Of a stretch of DNA of 64,000 nt, positions 35,805 to 47,239 are shown piece after piece. Each line of letters begins with the position of its first letter. Positions within the stretch are counted from its first letter, which is position 1. A model generated the notes under the pieces. The model searched no databases and was not told the DNA's origin. It saw only the letters and a list, made by a program, of their open reading frames with translations. The stretch covers positions 62,001-126,000 of the forward strand of contig QJNS01000071.1 of NCBI GenBank assembly GCA_004154925.1. The letters are read 5' to 3'. The position numbers were made by a program, and so were the translations under genes. The stretch comes from Monosporascus cannonballus (lineage: Eukaryota; Ascomycota; Sordariomycetes; Xylariales).

Positions 35805-38123
35805 TTAGGATTGCGCCTGGGTAGGGCCGACGGAGTCGGATCCGGTATCGGGAAGGGTGGTGGCATCAGACATCTCAGAAGCGCTGCCGCCCTTCGCCGC
35901 GGCCTCGATGGCAAACAAGCGCGCAGCTCTGCCTTCTTTCTTGCGCGGCTGTGGGGCTGCGAAGTCTTGGTCAGCTGGGCCTGTGGTTCGGTATCACGAC
36001 GAGAACCTACCTCGTCCGTTCTCCTGGACGTAGAATCGGCGCAGCAAAGAGACTGCATCATCACGGAGGTAACCTCCCTCGACGGGATAGCCGCGTTCGA
36101 CGTTGCCGCCATCACCATCTTCTCCGTCGCGTTGAATCGGGCCGACTCTGCCTCTGACGATGCGTCCAACGTCTTGAGGGCCATAACCGTTCTGGTATGG
36201 TCGATTGTCCGGCTTGGATACCGCTTTAGAGTTAAGATGGATTCTGAACACGCCGCCGGTTCCACCAAACTTGTCATTCACAGCGCCGAAGTAGACTTTC
36301 TGGATGCCTAACTGGCGAAGAAGGGAAGCGCACATGACGCAGGGCTCGACAGTGACGTATAGGACACACTCGTTTATAATGGCGCGGTCGACCACAGTGG
36401 CCGGGTGCAGCTTCTGTCCGTAAGGAAAGACGTGTCCGTCGCTGGGATCCACGTCACCCCAGCGGGCATCGTCCAAGGCTGGGTTGTTGTTAACGTCCTC
36501 GACGTCGCCTCGCCCTCTTCGCGAGAACAAGGCGGACAAGGCCATGAACTCAGCATGGCGAGTACCATTGCGGGTCACGTTGGTAGCATTCATACCTTTG
36601 GCGATGACTCTGCCATGGTAGACCAGAACGCAGCCGACGGGGGTCTCGTTGGTGTCCAGAGCGAGTTGGCCCTATCGAGCGTTAGCGAGCCGTTCGATTC
36701 GGAGTTCAATAAATGCGTAACGGCGGTGATGACATCCATAGGTGCGAGAGGGACGGCACCGCTGAGCTGGCTATCTCCATGTGATCCCAGGGTTCGACCG
36801 TGAAGCGGTCACGGACGATGGGATAAAGGGGCGTGGGGAAAATGTAGTTGACCAACATGAGTATTGGTGTATAAGATACATTGCGTAATGAAACGGAAAT
36901 GATGCACCACCTTAAAGGAGGGAAGAGAGAATCGAGATGGATGTATCAAGACCAAAAAAAAAAAAAAAAAAACTTACCATGTCAAGAGCCTCGCGCATGA
37001 ACTTGAGGTGATACTCCCGCTCCTTTCGCTCCTCCTCCGTCTTGGGCTCAATGAGGCCCGGCAGGGCAGGAGGGGGGAAATTAGTCTTGGGCGCAGGCTG
37101 CTTGTTCAAGAGAGGGTGCGTCACTACGACGGGAACGGGCAGCGCCGGGGCGTTTGCGCCGACAGCGGCGGCGTCAGCGGAGCCCGGAGCAGGAGCCTGG
37201 GCCGGTGCAGGCGTCTCGTCAAAAGTGAGACCGTCGATGGCGGTACGGAGCTGGTCGACCTGGACGTTAGGGGGCACGTTTTCTTGGTTCTTGGGCTGGC
37301 TCGCGGAGACCGGGACACCGTGGCCGGTAACGCTGTGGGTACCCGATTTCTGCTGTAGAGCCTTGTTCTCACTTGCGGCAAGGGGTGTTAGGGCAGGGCG
37401 CTGAGAATTAGCGGTCTGGGCTACGTCCTTGGAAGGCGCGACATTTTCCTTCTTGTCGTCGACGACCTGTTTGGCGGACGAGGATCGGCGGCGGTTTCTG
37501 GCGCCTCCTCGTCTGGCTCCGTCCTGTCCCTGGGAGTCGGGTTGGCTGTTGGGCTTGGTGTCACGTTGGTTGGTGGCGGCAGCGGCAACAGCCGGGACTT
37601 GCATCTGATTAGAAACCGGACGCTGTGGTGCGGCCTGTTGACCGGTAGCACCAGAAGGCGCGGTATTGTTTCCCTTGCCGATCTGTTGCTGGTCAGTAGT
37701 AGATGCGACGCTGCTGCCCGGTCTATTCGGTCCCTGTCCGGATCCGGGTCCATGTCCATTGGATCTGCCATTAACATTGGCGCCGCCGCGTTTCTGGGCT
37801 CCACGTTTCTTAGAGGGAGGCATGGTTTCTTCGTCCTCGGATGCAGCACCGCCGCTCTCGATATCAAAATCCTGGTCGTCGTCGCGGTGTTGCTGCTGTT
37901 CGGGGAGGCTGTGATTGTGGGCGGGAGTAGTGTTTGGGTCGAGGGAGTACGGTGCAGAGGGATCCTCGCGATTACATTGAATACGCGGTTGTTGTTTTTG
38001 TGTAGGCGTGGGGTCGTTTCTTGTTTTGGTGAAGCGAAAGATACGGGCGAACACTTGGATAAAAGACGCAAACAGCGCCTGCCAAAGGTTCGAGATGTAA
38101 CCTGAGATTTCGTGTCCCGCCAT
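35805..38123 (-). CDS. tad2: tRNA-specific adenosine-34 deaminase catalytic subunit (Tad2/ADAT2) with long N-terminal extension
   Basis: Three exons: 38123-36978, 36671-36011 and 35956-35805 (652 aa). Introns of 306 nt (GTAAGT...GCTAACGCTCGATAG) and 54 nt (GTAGGT...CTGAC...CGCAG) keep the phase. From residue 360 it is a Tad2-type deaminase: HLKFMREALDM spliced to GQLALDTNETPVGCVLV, then GTRHAEF (H421, E423) and EPCVMC (C493, C496), the zinc and proton-shuttle residues. The C-terminal block RRFYVQENGRAPQPRKK is also typical. With Tad3 the enzyme converts A34 to inosine in tRNAs. Yeast Tad2 is about 250 residues; here about 360 low-complexity residues precede the domain, rich in Q, P, N, S and basic clusters (RRGGARNRRRSSS). 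The chosen ATG (ACAATGGCG) has a good context; MPPSKKRG further in is an alternative. A T19 run follows the first donor. Confidence 0.85.
36954..36972. repeat. A19/T19 run in intron 1 of tad2
   Basis: Nineteen A on the plus strand, i.e. a T run directly after the GTAAG donor of the first intron on the coding strand. It makes the intron start pyrimidine-rich and prone to length change. Confidence 0.8.
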
Positions 38124-39203
38124 TGTTTCGAGTTTTCCCGCTCCTTCCCCCGAGCAACGGCTTCTGTACGATACCCAGGCAGGTATTATACAAGTTTCTA
38201 TTACCCAAACCAATAAAAATAAGGTGAAGAGTCACCGTAGACAAGATGGAAATGAGCAGGCGACCACAGTTATTCGTCTAAGCAGCTCATATCCGATATA
38301 ATGTAGGGGGTTCGTTGGCGGTACTAAACCAGCCCTGTTTCACCCATAAATCACCTCTGCATCTAAGCCTATGGTGCCCGGCGGCCTTGTGGATGAGCTC
38401 GAACCGAGCAAAGTATCTATCTGACCCGACTGCATGAGACAGCTCAACTTAAAAGATACTGCGCTGTGCTATACCGTCAATACGTCATCCAAAGAGTCGA
38501 ACCAATGCTATGTATTTGGACGAGGGGGTGAGAAAGAGGATTTCGGGTCATTCTAAAGTGAAGGAGGGCTGAGGTGCTGTAAAGAGAATAATGCTGAATC
38601 GATATCATGGTGAGTGGCGGCTGAGACTTTTCTGAGGCCGTTAAATTTTATTCAGCCAATGTAGGGGCGCGCCGCTTTGACAAAGAACCGGTCGATCCCC
38701 CATATTATGCAGCTGCGAGGTATTATTTTGCTCAAGTAGGCTTAGACTATTCAGGTAATATGCACTTAAGAGAGTCAAACCCACCAATTACCTAAGCGAG
38801 CCAATCAAGCTACCACAAAACACAAATAGGAGTCAGTCACCTCCCTCATAGTTTCGGTATGGCCATCAATTCATTCAACGACTTCAAATACGTAGCCCAT
38901 GTAGTGCATCCGAGGGACTTATGCTTCAACCAAATCACACCCCGACAAGAAAAGTTAGAGTTAATAAAATTGTGGCCAGGAGCCGTAATGATGTATATGT
39001 CCAAGTAAGCTAAGGTCTAAGGGGTAGAAGAGCACTTCCCAAAGTTCGCCATCAATCAACTGGACCGACCCCCGACCAACGCATGTCTTTCCTCTTCCGC
39101 AAGCTACCACCGCTTCAATGTCAACTACTCTACAACGGGTATCTCGAACCAATGAAACTATGTGCTATAACCGCTCTGCCGACTCTTGCATCAACCGTAA
39201 CTC
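38124..39203. other. Intergenic, tad2 promoter side
   Basis: Contains the promoter of tad2 and the 3' end of the next minus-strand gene. No further gene or repeat is visible. Confidence 0.35.
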
Positions 39204-41729
39204 CTATCCCATGATGTATGTGCCCGAATTATAGGCCCTGGACGAGGCCTCAGGTCCCGTCCAGGAGCTTCGGCCTCTCCGAGCAGATGACCGAGAAAAT
39301 ACGCTTTTGCGCATGGCACATCGGGCGCGAGAGAACCTCTGAAGAGCATCGCACGCCCAAGATCCGACCCCGGTCGACCTGACGATGAACTGTTCTGCGA
39401 AGGAAAGAGGCTGTGCAGACAGGTCCAGCTTATCCGCACAGCAAGAAGATTGTCGCCACAGCCCTACGAATGCTGCAATGACGAACATGGTGCCAACAGT
39501 GAGTGGTGCCGCGGTCTTCGAGAAGAGCGCGAGAGCAGCGAGACAGACGAAGACTGCAATCTCGGCACCATCTAGGTGGGGCACTATACTGGGCGCCTCC
39601 TCACCTCCCGGAAGGGAGCGCTGTTTGGACTCATAGAGACCCGTAGTCGTCATCAGAGAAGTGCCTGCGGCATCGTCTCTTGGCTGCGAGAGCGCATCGG
39701 CGCTGGATAGTCCACTGTTGGCGACACTTGTCTGTAGTAACGCTCCTTGCTCGGCCGAGGACTTCGTCCTGTAGGTTCCGGCCATAAGAGAGAGACTAGT
39801 AGCTTCAGCACTCGTCGAATGACTGATACAGGGCGAGTCTGCACGACTTGAACTTCTCCCTGAAGTATTCCTCTGGGAAGAAACAAGGATGCCCTGCTCT
39901 GGTAGGGTCGCCGAAGTCGGCAACGAGTTGGACCTAAGCCCAGTAGATGGCAAATGACGTTCGCGGGCATGTGTCGAATGATCCGTCGGATCAACTGCCG
40001 AGGACACCGACGTTTCGCCACTCATAGTCTTACGAGTATCCGGCGTTAGCGATGCGTGACCCGAAGTGCCAGAGCCCTGGGGGCTGGCTTGAGATATCGT
40101 CCTCGACCGGCTACTTTGTGTAGCTTGTGACTCCTCTATGGACGCCCGATGCATAGCACCCGAGTCGATGGCTGCTTCCTCGTGTGGCCGACGAGGTATA
40201 TTGGGATCACGTGGTGGGATCACGGGCGGGTACGGCCCGTTGCCCGCGGGAACCCGCTGATTGTCTACCCCGGCAAGGCCGGTGCGTCGAGTAGAATCCG
40301 CTGGTGACAGCAGACTTGATCGAGACTGACCATGCAATGAGCAAGGCGCCGGCATCATTTCCTGTCCAGAGAACAGCGAGGCTTGACGATCTCCCGCAGC
40401 GGAAGACTGCCGCGCTGATTCCCTAGACCGGCCGGCGTTGGGCTGACAAGCATTGAATTCACTCGTGTGCCTACGGTCGGTGGCATGCTCGTATGGTCCA
40501 TCACTCTGGTCGCCGCCAAGACGATCAAAGCTCTCCTGCTGAGGCGAAGCCGCTGCAACCTCCTTAGAGAAGCCAAGATCCTCGTCAGAAGTCGAGCCCG
40601 GTGAATAGAGGTTGAAGTCAAGATAGTTGGTGCCACCTTCGATGCCGCCAGGGTTGAGATACGGCAGTGTCGGCGCAATTTCTCCGCTCGCAAAGGCACC
40701 TGCATAGGCCACGCCGCTATCGAAAATAAAGCTGTCGGCTGATGTGAACTCGAATCCATCCGAGCTGAGTCTCCCGGTAGCGGGAGTAAGTGGTTGCGAG
40801 AGCGAAGTCGAGTTAGTGGAGGATGTCGTGGGCGAGAAGCGATCCACGTTGAAGCTGTAGTCTTGTTGTACCGCGGTCGATTCATCGCTGTAGTTGATGA
40901 ACTGGTCCCAGCTCTCCATCTCCGAAAAGATGTCGATCTCGTCAGTAGGAACAAGGGAGTCAAAGGAAGACATCCACTCCGGAGTGTCATTTATCTCCGG
41001 CGGCGGATTATGCGAACCGGCGAATGATGCTGATGGGGAGACTGCGGTCTGGTCGGAAACGCACATTTGGGGGGCCGCCACCTTTGGGGCTATTGATGCC
41101 TTTTTTACCTTCTTATGCGACTTCGGCTCCGGAGATTGGGATTGAGACGACGATCGCTTCTTGTGGCTAGGGTCGCAACGGACCTTCTTCTTGCGGCAAG
41201 ACTCACACGCCTTGATGATTCGCATCAGGTGGGCGTGGTCGCGCTGCTCCTTGGTCTTGCAGCCACGCGATGCCGAATTTGTGACATCTACGCCATCCTT
41301 GGTCATGATCTTCATACCCGGCATGTGGGAGAAATCGGAAGCCGTCGCCTTCCTGGGCGGAGACCGGGATTTTGAACTCGAGGACGAGGCGGCATTGCCC
41401 CATTGGCCGTCCGACATGACGGGCGATGTGTTGACAGAGCCGTAGCCTGAATCCTGCAGGCTGATGGGAGAGTCGAACGAGTCGGACGAAGAGTACGGGT
41501 AGACCAGGAAGAACTTGAAGAGCTCGCCGGTCGCAATGCTGTGCTGCACGAACTCACAGGTCACGACAGTGCGCTTGTCCAGGATTGAGGCATTTCCAGG
41601 GACATAAGCGTCAATCATCTGATCTAATTCCTTAGAGCCCATCGGAGGGAAGAACTGCAAAGCGGCCCCAACCGAGGGCTGATGGACGGAGAAGCCCATC
41701 AAGTTGTTGTTATTCTGCGAGGATGGCAT
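39204..41729 (-). CDS. Putative membrane-anchored regulator with half a Zn2Cys6 cluster
   Basis: One intronless frame; ATG 41729 gives 841 aa and ends in TAG. The N-terminal quarter has a compact block (GSKELDQMIDAYVPGNASIL, then TGELFKFFLVYPYS) that looks conserved. At residues 173-185 is KACESCRKKKVRC: Cys at 175, 178 and 185 in C-x2-C-x6-C spacing with the basic residues of fungal Zn2Cys6 DNA-binding domains. The second C-x2-C-x6-C half is absent; lysine- and serine-rich sequence follows. Residues about 250-700 are low-complexity, acidic then Ser/Pro-rich. Near the C terminus (about 722-758) two hydrophobic segments, AEIAVFVCLAALALF and LTVGTMFVIAAFVGLW, form a likely membrane hairpin, followed by a basic tail. 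This suggests a DNA- or RNA-binding factor held at a membrane, but that is inference. The gene lies between tad2 and another membrane-segment protein on the same strand. Confidence 0.8.
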   Translation of the reverse strand: MPSSQNNNNLMGFSVHQPSVGAALQFFPPMGSKELDQMIDAYVPGNASILDKRTVVTCEFVQHSIATGELFKFFLVYPYSSSDSFDSPISLQDSGYGSVNTSPVMSDGQWGNAASSSSSKSRSPPRKATASDFSHMPGMKIMTKDGVDVTNSASRGCKTKEQRDHAHLMRIIKACESCRKKKVRCDPSHKKRSSSQSQSPEPKSHKKVKKASIAPKVAAPQMCVSDQTAVSPSASFAGSHNPPPEINDTPEWMSSFDSLVPTDEIDIFSEMESWDQFINYSDESTAVQQDYSFNVDRFSPTTSSTNSTSLSQPLTPATGRLSSDGFEFTSADSFIFDSGVAYAGAFASGEIAPTLPYLNPGGIEGGTNYLDFNLYSPGSTSDEDLGFSKEVAAASPQQESFDRLGGDQSDGPYEHATDRRHTSEFNACQPNAGRSRESARQSSAAGDRQASLFSGQEMMPAPCSLHGQSRSSLLSPADSTRRTGLAGVDNQRVPAGNGPYPPVIPPRDPNIPRRPHEEAAIDSGAMHRASIEESQATQSSRSRTISQASPQGSGTSGHASLTPDTRKTMSGETSVSSAVDPTDHSTHARERHLPSTGLRSNSLPTSATLPEQGILVSSQRNTSGRSSSRADSPCISHSTSAEATSLSLMAGTYRTKSSAEQGALLQTSVANSGLSSADALSQPRDDAAGTSLMTTTGLYESKQRSLPGGEEAPSIVPHLDGAEIAVFVCLAALALFSKTAAPLTVGTMFVIAAFVGLWRQSSCCADKLDLSAQPLSFAEQFIVRSTGVGSWACDALQRFSRARCAMRKSVFSRSSARRGRSSWTGPEASSRAYNSGTYIMG

Positions 41730-42144
41730 AGTTCCAGCGTTGCGAATGGCGGGGCTGTAGTTGAAGGAATCCACTGTGAACAATTCGACGGTCGTTGTTA
41801 AGATGTAATTAGATGAGCTACACAGCCGCTATAGTATAACGATGTCTCGCAGATATTTCTTATCAATGCGATCGTTCCAACCAGTTGATGCTGGAGCGGC
41901 TGTCAATTTCCATCACAATGCCGCTCTAAGTGGCCGTTCGTTCTCACCTTGTTGTGTGCTGCTGTCGCAAGGGCCAATGCCTCGGCCGACACGAACTATA
42001 AAAAATTTGCCGAAGCCAACTCGGGAGACTGGCGGGTTGGATACGTTAAGGGGAGAGGGATGTAGACGAAGCTATTAGTCCTCAGCTAGACGGCTGATAT
42101 GGGATGGCCGTAACGAACGTATAGGCTATTCTAGCTGACCAAAG

Positions 42145-42178
42145 GGGGGTGGTGGTGGTGGTGGTGGTGGTGGTGGTG
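42145..42178. repeat. (GGT)n microsatellite
   Basis: About eleven tandem GGT triplets, preceded by a G run. Simple-sequence repeat in the intergenic region. Confidence 0.85.
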
Positions 42179-43400
42179 ATTGTCAGCAATGAAGACTAAC
42201 AGAACCCCACAGAGACCTTGTGGAGAGTCAGGAGCCCGTGACAACAATGCCAGACTCGGGGTATTGAAGTGAGGTCTCTCGAAAGGAGATCAATTGTCGT
42301 TCACGATGACCAAAGTAGAAGACGGGAGAAGAAGAGAAGAGAACAGCTCGAGGCTCGGGGAGGGAGTCACGGAGCGATATTTGACTTTCTGACTGAGGCC
42401 TCGAAGAGGAAACATCGGCTGCAAAGCCTCGTTCAGAAACCCCCGGTCGATCGAAGCTCACGGCGAGCAAAAGCGGTTTAACCTGGTCTCGAGATGGGGC
42501 TGAAGCCAGCCAATGAAGAAAACGCCGTTGCGGAGCCGGGAAGTTCTAATGGCCGATCTAAGTACAGTTGATGCCAAGAGCTAATGTCAAGCGGTATCCG
42601 CTATCTGAACACTAACATGGTTAGCCCTAAAGTACCGTCTCGAGGGTCAGCATAACCCATGCAGTGATGACTGAGGCATCAACTCCCGGCGAGAGTTTGA
42701 TTGGACAATCCACGATGAGTCAGACCCGCTCTGATCCCAAGTCCCGTTCCGTCATGGGCTGTGTCTCTATCTCGACCCACCCGCTGGTTATCGGCTTACA
42801 GGGTGTTTTTAGCATGCGTGGCGTTCGATGAAATTCGGTGTGCTCGAGATTCTTCACTGTCTACAATTCCCTTGGACTAGCGGTCGCTTGTGAAGACGGG
42901 CTGGATCAAGCTGATATCTACCGCAATGCCGAGCCCGAAAAACGGTTTGCCAGGTCCAACCGTAAATCCTGGGTAGTCAACCCGCCGGTAGTATAAGCTT
43001 CTTGAGTCACCCGTAGAACACCCACCAATAGAAGGGGGACAAAACTCCAGCTCTACGAAGTAGCCATTAGTAACTCCCAAGACGGGGTACCGTAACCGGG
43101 GCAGTTTGTCAAACCCTCCACAGAATCGCCATCTGTCTTGCTAGGCTACATGACGTATATAATAATAGTTCTCAGCGGTCCTGCCTGGTATGCGCGTGTA
43201 TTTCCTAGCTGCAGCCGACCGACAGCTTTCTTTCTTCGGTTCCTAGGGGACGAGACCACAGGGGCAAATTCGCCCTATGAATCACGCACGCGTCAGGCCC
43301 TTCAGCTCCTCTATGTATGTAACTACCCGGCACCCTGCAGCAGCGGTAACTATAAATTAGGCTACGGGAGCTAGAAGGGGGCGCTCGGCGCCGCGGGGAA

Positions 43401-43458
43401 AAAAAGGGGAAGAGAAGGGGAAGAGGGGGGGGGGGGGGGCGGGGCAAGGAGGGGGGCG
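43401..43458. repeat. Purine-rich tract with G15 run
   Basis: Purine-rich stretch (AAAAAAAGGGGAAGAG and similar) ending in 15 consecutive G at 43425-43439 and further G blocks. Potential G-quadruplex, or a weak point of the assembly. Confidence 0.6.
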
Positions 43459-44268
43459 CGGGCTTGGGGCGCAGACTGAGATGGTCCCCTAATACAAGAG
43501 ATATAAGCACTCTAGGCCAGAGCTGATGATGCAGGTACGCGGTCGCGAAACTGGAGGGTCAAGAATGTCTGCCTACCTATATACTCTGCCGGGGTCGGTA
43601 GTAGGTGGGTAGCTAGCAAGCTGTTACTAATGCTAAGACATAGCCTGTTATGATAGTCCCGTGCTCTGCGTGTCATTCTGGTCTTCATACTCTCGTTTAT
43701 GTACCCCCTATACAAAGCCCATGGGACGTGCCATCTAGCAACCAGGACCGCCCAACGACGAGATGCCAGCCAGTAACCCAGAGCCAGCGAGATTGTCCAT
43801 TGACTCGCCTACGCAATAACCCCTCATACCCTCAAGCCACACGTCAAAGCCGATTCAGCTGCCCCATAACCGGACGAGACCGGCAAGACGATACACACAG
43901 AGGGGAAAGGATATACACATTAACCCCAAATAACAAAAATAGCTAAAGCGTGTAAAGGGAGATGGTATCAACGCAAATTAGACGTAAAATAAAGGTCACA
44001 CGAATGCCGCACCAGCCGACCAACCATGGATATATCGCCTCGCCCACTCCAAAAGCAAAAGGACCCGCCCAAATAACAAACAATCCATCCATAACCTTCC
44101 CTGCTAGTTAAATACCCTCAGGGTAGAATACAGCAGCAACTGGCAGATCTCCACAATAGACTCCTTTCCAAGACTCGTAGCTCATCCGCCGCGACATGAT
44201 ATACACATGGCAGAGATCAAGAGTCACGTGGCAGACACAACGAGCTGCCATTGCGACCGACGGATTGA

Positions 44269-46169
44269 TCAGGTCGCTGCGGGAATCAACGCCCTCCGGG
44301 CTTCGATGCGGAGTCCGCTGCCCGTCTCGAACCCCTTGAGGATCCACGTCGCCACGAATCCGAGTACCAGCGCGCCGGGGGGCAGCCAGCGGACGACGTC
44401 CGCGTCCCTCGAGTACGTCAAATTGGAGGCGAGGGCGAGGAGGACGGCGACGGTCGCGACACAATGTAATAGGACGAGGAGGAGCAGATGGCTGCAACTA
44501 TTCAGCAGCAGACGGGAAGCCAGAAGCCGTTGGAGGAGACTACACTGCACGGCCTTGTAGTAGCAGGGGAGAAAGGGACAAGCCCCCGCATCCGCACTTC
44601 CATTCTTGCCGCAACTTCGGTGCGTCGCCCGTTGACCCGCTTCGGCATGACGGGCGCACGGCGCGAAATCATTGTGGGTGTCGAGCCCACACCGGCGTTG
44701 CTGGCACTGGTGATATCCACCGCCACCGGAGGAAAACGACCCCCATGGCCCGTACTGTCTATCGCCGGCAGCGCTACTCCCTCCATTTGCACCTCCAGGA
44801 CCCCACTTGTTGTCATTCAAACCACCATCACCGCGCATATCCGAAGAGAATGCGCCGTCCGAGTAGCCTGAGAACAGAGACTCCGCCTCTTCCACCGATT
44901 CATCTGTCGTAGAGCCGTAATACCATTGTTGCAAGGGGGAGCCGTACGCAGAACAACCGTCAGTTGGGCATCCGGAGCGGTTATTCCAGCCAGGATAGAG
45001 CCCGTTACACGCCAAGCACAGTGACCACTGCCCCTCGGGTTCTGCCTCTTGGAAGGGATGGTGCGTAGTCATGAAGTGCGCGGCGAGCTCGTGAAACTGA
45101 CCCGTCCACCTGCAGCTATCCTCGACGCCGAATGGTGATCCAGCAGTTAAGTACGAGTACGGTTCCGCGTTCGCGATCTGTGGCGATTTGTACTCGCACT
45201 GCCACGGTCCTGAAGGGGACAGGCCCAGCCTCTGGCTCCCTATGGGGATTACCGGGCGCACACCTGTTTGTTGAGATGGCTGTAGCTGTCTCGATGTTGA
45301 AGATGGCGCCACGGTCGTGCCTGGACAGTATGGCTGTCCGACGGAGTCCTGTACTAGTTGCTGGTTTAGATATACTCTTTCGGTATTGAACTGGTTGATC
45401 AAGTGCTGAATATTCTGGGGGGCGGCGGACGGCGACTGGAGGATATCTGTGGACTCTAACTCGTCATTGTGAACCGAGGAGCCGGTCTCGGTGCCTCCGC
45501 CTGTACCGAAAATATGGTGTTCTACGGGCTGACCGAAGGTACTTGAGCCCGTCGGCACTAACTGTGGTCTAGGTCTGGATCGTGATTGACGGTGCGCGCG
45601 TCTCTCAGGGTCGTGCCTCTGAAGGTAGCCTGCTTCTAGCTTGCTGAAGTCATAGCAATCGCACTGACAAAGGTTAGAAGAACATGCGGAAACAGTATGG
45701 TTGTAGCCAGTGCCCTTACGGTTGTTTTCCTCCTACGGTGCTTGTCGCATGTGAGCTTCAGTTTTCGTTTGACAGCAGTCGTTAACCTAGTTTTCACATC
45801 GAGCGGTCGGTGCCTCTTGCCACGAGGCCTTTTTCCTTGGCTATTTTCCGTCACGACCGAGTCCCGGGCGGGCGATGCCTGCGGATCCCCAGAGTTAGAG
45901 CAGCTGGAACTGGCACAGCTTCCATTGGTGAAGCTTCTAGTCATGGTTGCGGCAGTGGCGGGACTAAGCAGGTCATCATTTGCCTGAGCTGCGACATAGC
46001 TGTGGAGATTATGGCGTTCCTGTTCCTCTCTGATCTGGTTGTATATTCTTTGAGTATCTTCATCTGGCTCTATGACAATCTTAAGGGGAATCCGGCTCCT
46101 GGAGCCGGGAGAAGGAGACGGGATACGATATGGAACCGGGGGCAACTCCTCCAATTGATATTGCTGCAT
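44269..46169 (-). CDS. Putative Cys/His-rich protein with C-terminal membrane segments
   Basis: Two exons, 46169-45720 and 45663-44269, give 614 aa. The 56-nt intron has GTAAGG, branch TTCTAACC and TTTGTCAG, and joins in phase to create KLTCDKHRRRKTTCDCYDF, a basic Cys/His stretch split by the splice. Exon 1 also encodes EPDEDTQRIYNQIREEQERH. In exon 2 about residues 270-350 contain WQCEYKS, CRWTGQFHELAAHFMTTHH and then SLCLACNGLYPGWNNRSGC, spacings that suggest one C2H2-like finger and a Cys-rich knuckle. A Gly/Ser-rich region follows. The C terminus has two hydrophobic segments, LLLLVLLHCVATVAVLLALA and LPPGALVLGFVATWIL. The family is not recognised; a membrane-tethered nucleic-acid- or zinc-binding protein is plausible. 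It neighbours another protein of the same general plan on the same strand. Confidence 0.72.
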
Positions 46170-47239
46170 GTTGGATAACTAGAGGGCACAACGACCACAG
46201 CGACTCATATACCATGTAACCTTGCTGATAATGGCCTGTGACAGCAGTTTGCCTACGGCGAGGTGGAATGCTCAGGCAACTGTCAAGAATGGAAGTACAG
46301 TATACTCAGAACAGATAAAACAGTGTGTGGAGTATAAGAGAGACAATACAGGTGAGAGGTTAGGAAGGAGGGTTAAAAGACAGAATAAGGCAGCGAATAT
46401 TAGGAGTATGACTCGAGAACTCGTGGTGCACTCGTCGCAATACTCGAGGCTCACAAGGCAGATCACCCATTTGTCCATTTTTTGAATTGCCTGCTTTCTG
46501 TCTTTCACGCGGCTCGCGGCCAAAGTGAGATACGGACACCCTACCTGCCTTGCACCCACACCCCATTGTATGCTGTCAAAACGAGAAGAACACGTCCAGA
46601 AGTGTAGAAATTGACCAATGGAGATAGAATCACAAACGACGGATAGTGTAGAGAGGCTCCCGGCCGTGTTGATTGGATACAGCATTGAAAAGCATGGGCG
46701 ATGGGATGAAAAGAGACATTACAGTATTTTCTGTCACCCTTTTTCGCATTCGAGGCCAATAAGCCCAACTTTCGGTGAATACAACCCTGGGCGTCATGTG
46801 CAAGAAGTAGGAATTCGAGAACTTAGGGGACGGGGGTTCGGGTGGAGTTTTGTCGAGCTGCCAGTGTGGTAGATGCGGGGTTGGGCGTGACCGACTTCGG
46901 CTGCCTGCAACGTCGCCCAGAGGCAGCATGCCGTGACAAAACTTGTTCGCAACTACGTACACAGACGGCCGACGAGCGCGGGGGCACTGTAACTATTCGA
47001 GCCATTCCATATTTCCAACCCACGTGTATTGAGGAGCATACAGTTTACCCCAGCCATTTTTTGGGTGCGTCTTTCCGCGGTGCCGCGCAGTCGGGTTTCA
47101 GCAAGTAACCAGCTGTCGGTCAAGCCCCACTCGGACCGGCTCCCATCCCTGTGATGAGGATTTTGAGGCTGACTTGACTTAAAGTCCGCAACGTTCAATG
47201 GTTGTCCGAGTATCTGGCTTGCCCGACCGGGGCGTCGTC
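46170..47239. other. Intergenic
   Basis: Upstream region of the 44269-46169 gene and 3' region of the DUF2439 gene, both on minus. Longer frames here show no protein features; no repeat or RNA gene is seen. Confidence 0.35.

Larger units (their letters stand above)
41730..44268. other. Intergenic with microsatellites
   Basis: No supported gene in 2.5 kb. It holds a GGT microsatellite at 42145-42178 and a G15 run at 43425-43439 inside a purine-rich segment. The first part includes the promoter of the minus-strand regulator gene. Confidence 0.4.

Noticed and set aside
36760..36858. Alternative first exon of tad2 (ATG 36858)
   Set aside because: Its sequence does not resemble the Tad2 N terminus, its donor (GTGCCG) is weak, and the long upstream exon supplies the conserved HLKFMREALDM block with a GTAAGT donor. 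Kept only as a possible isoform in the findings.
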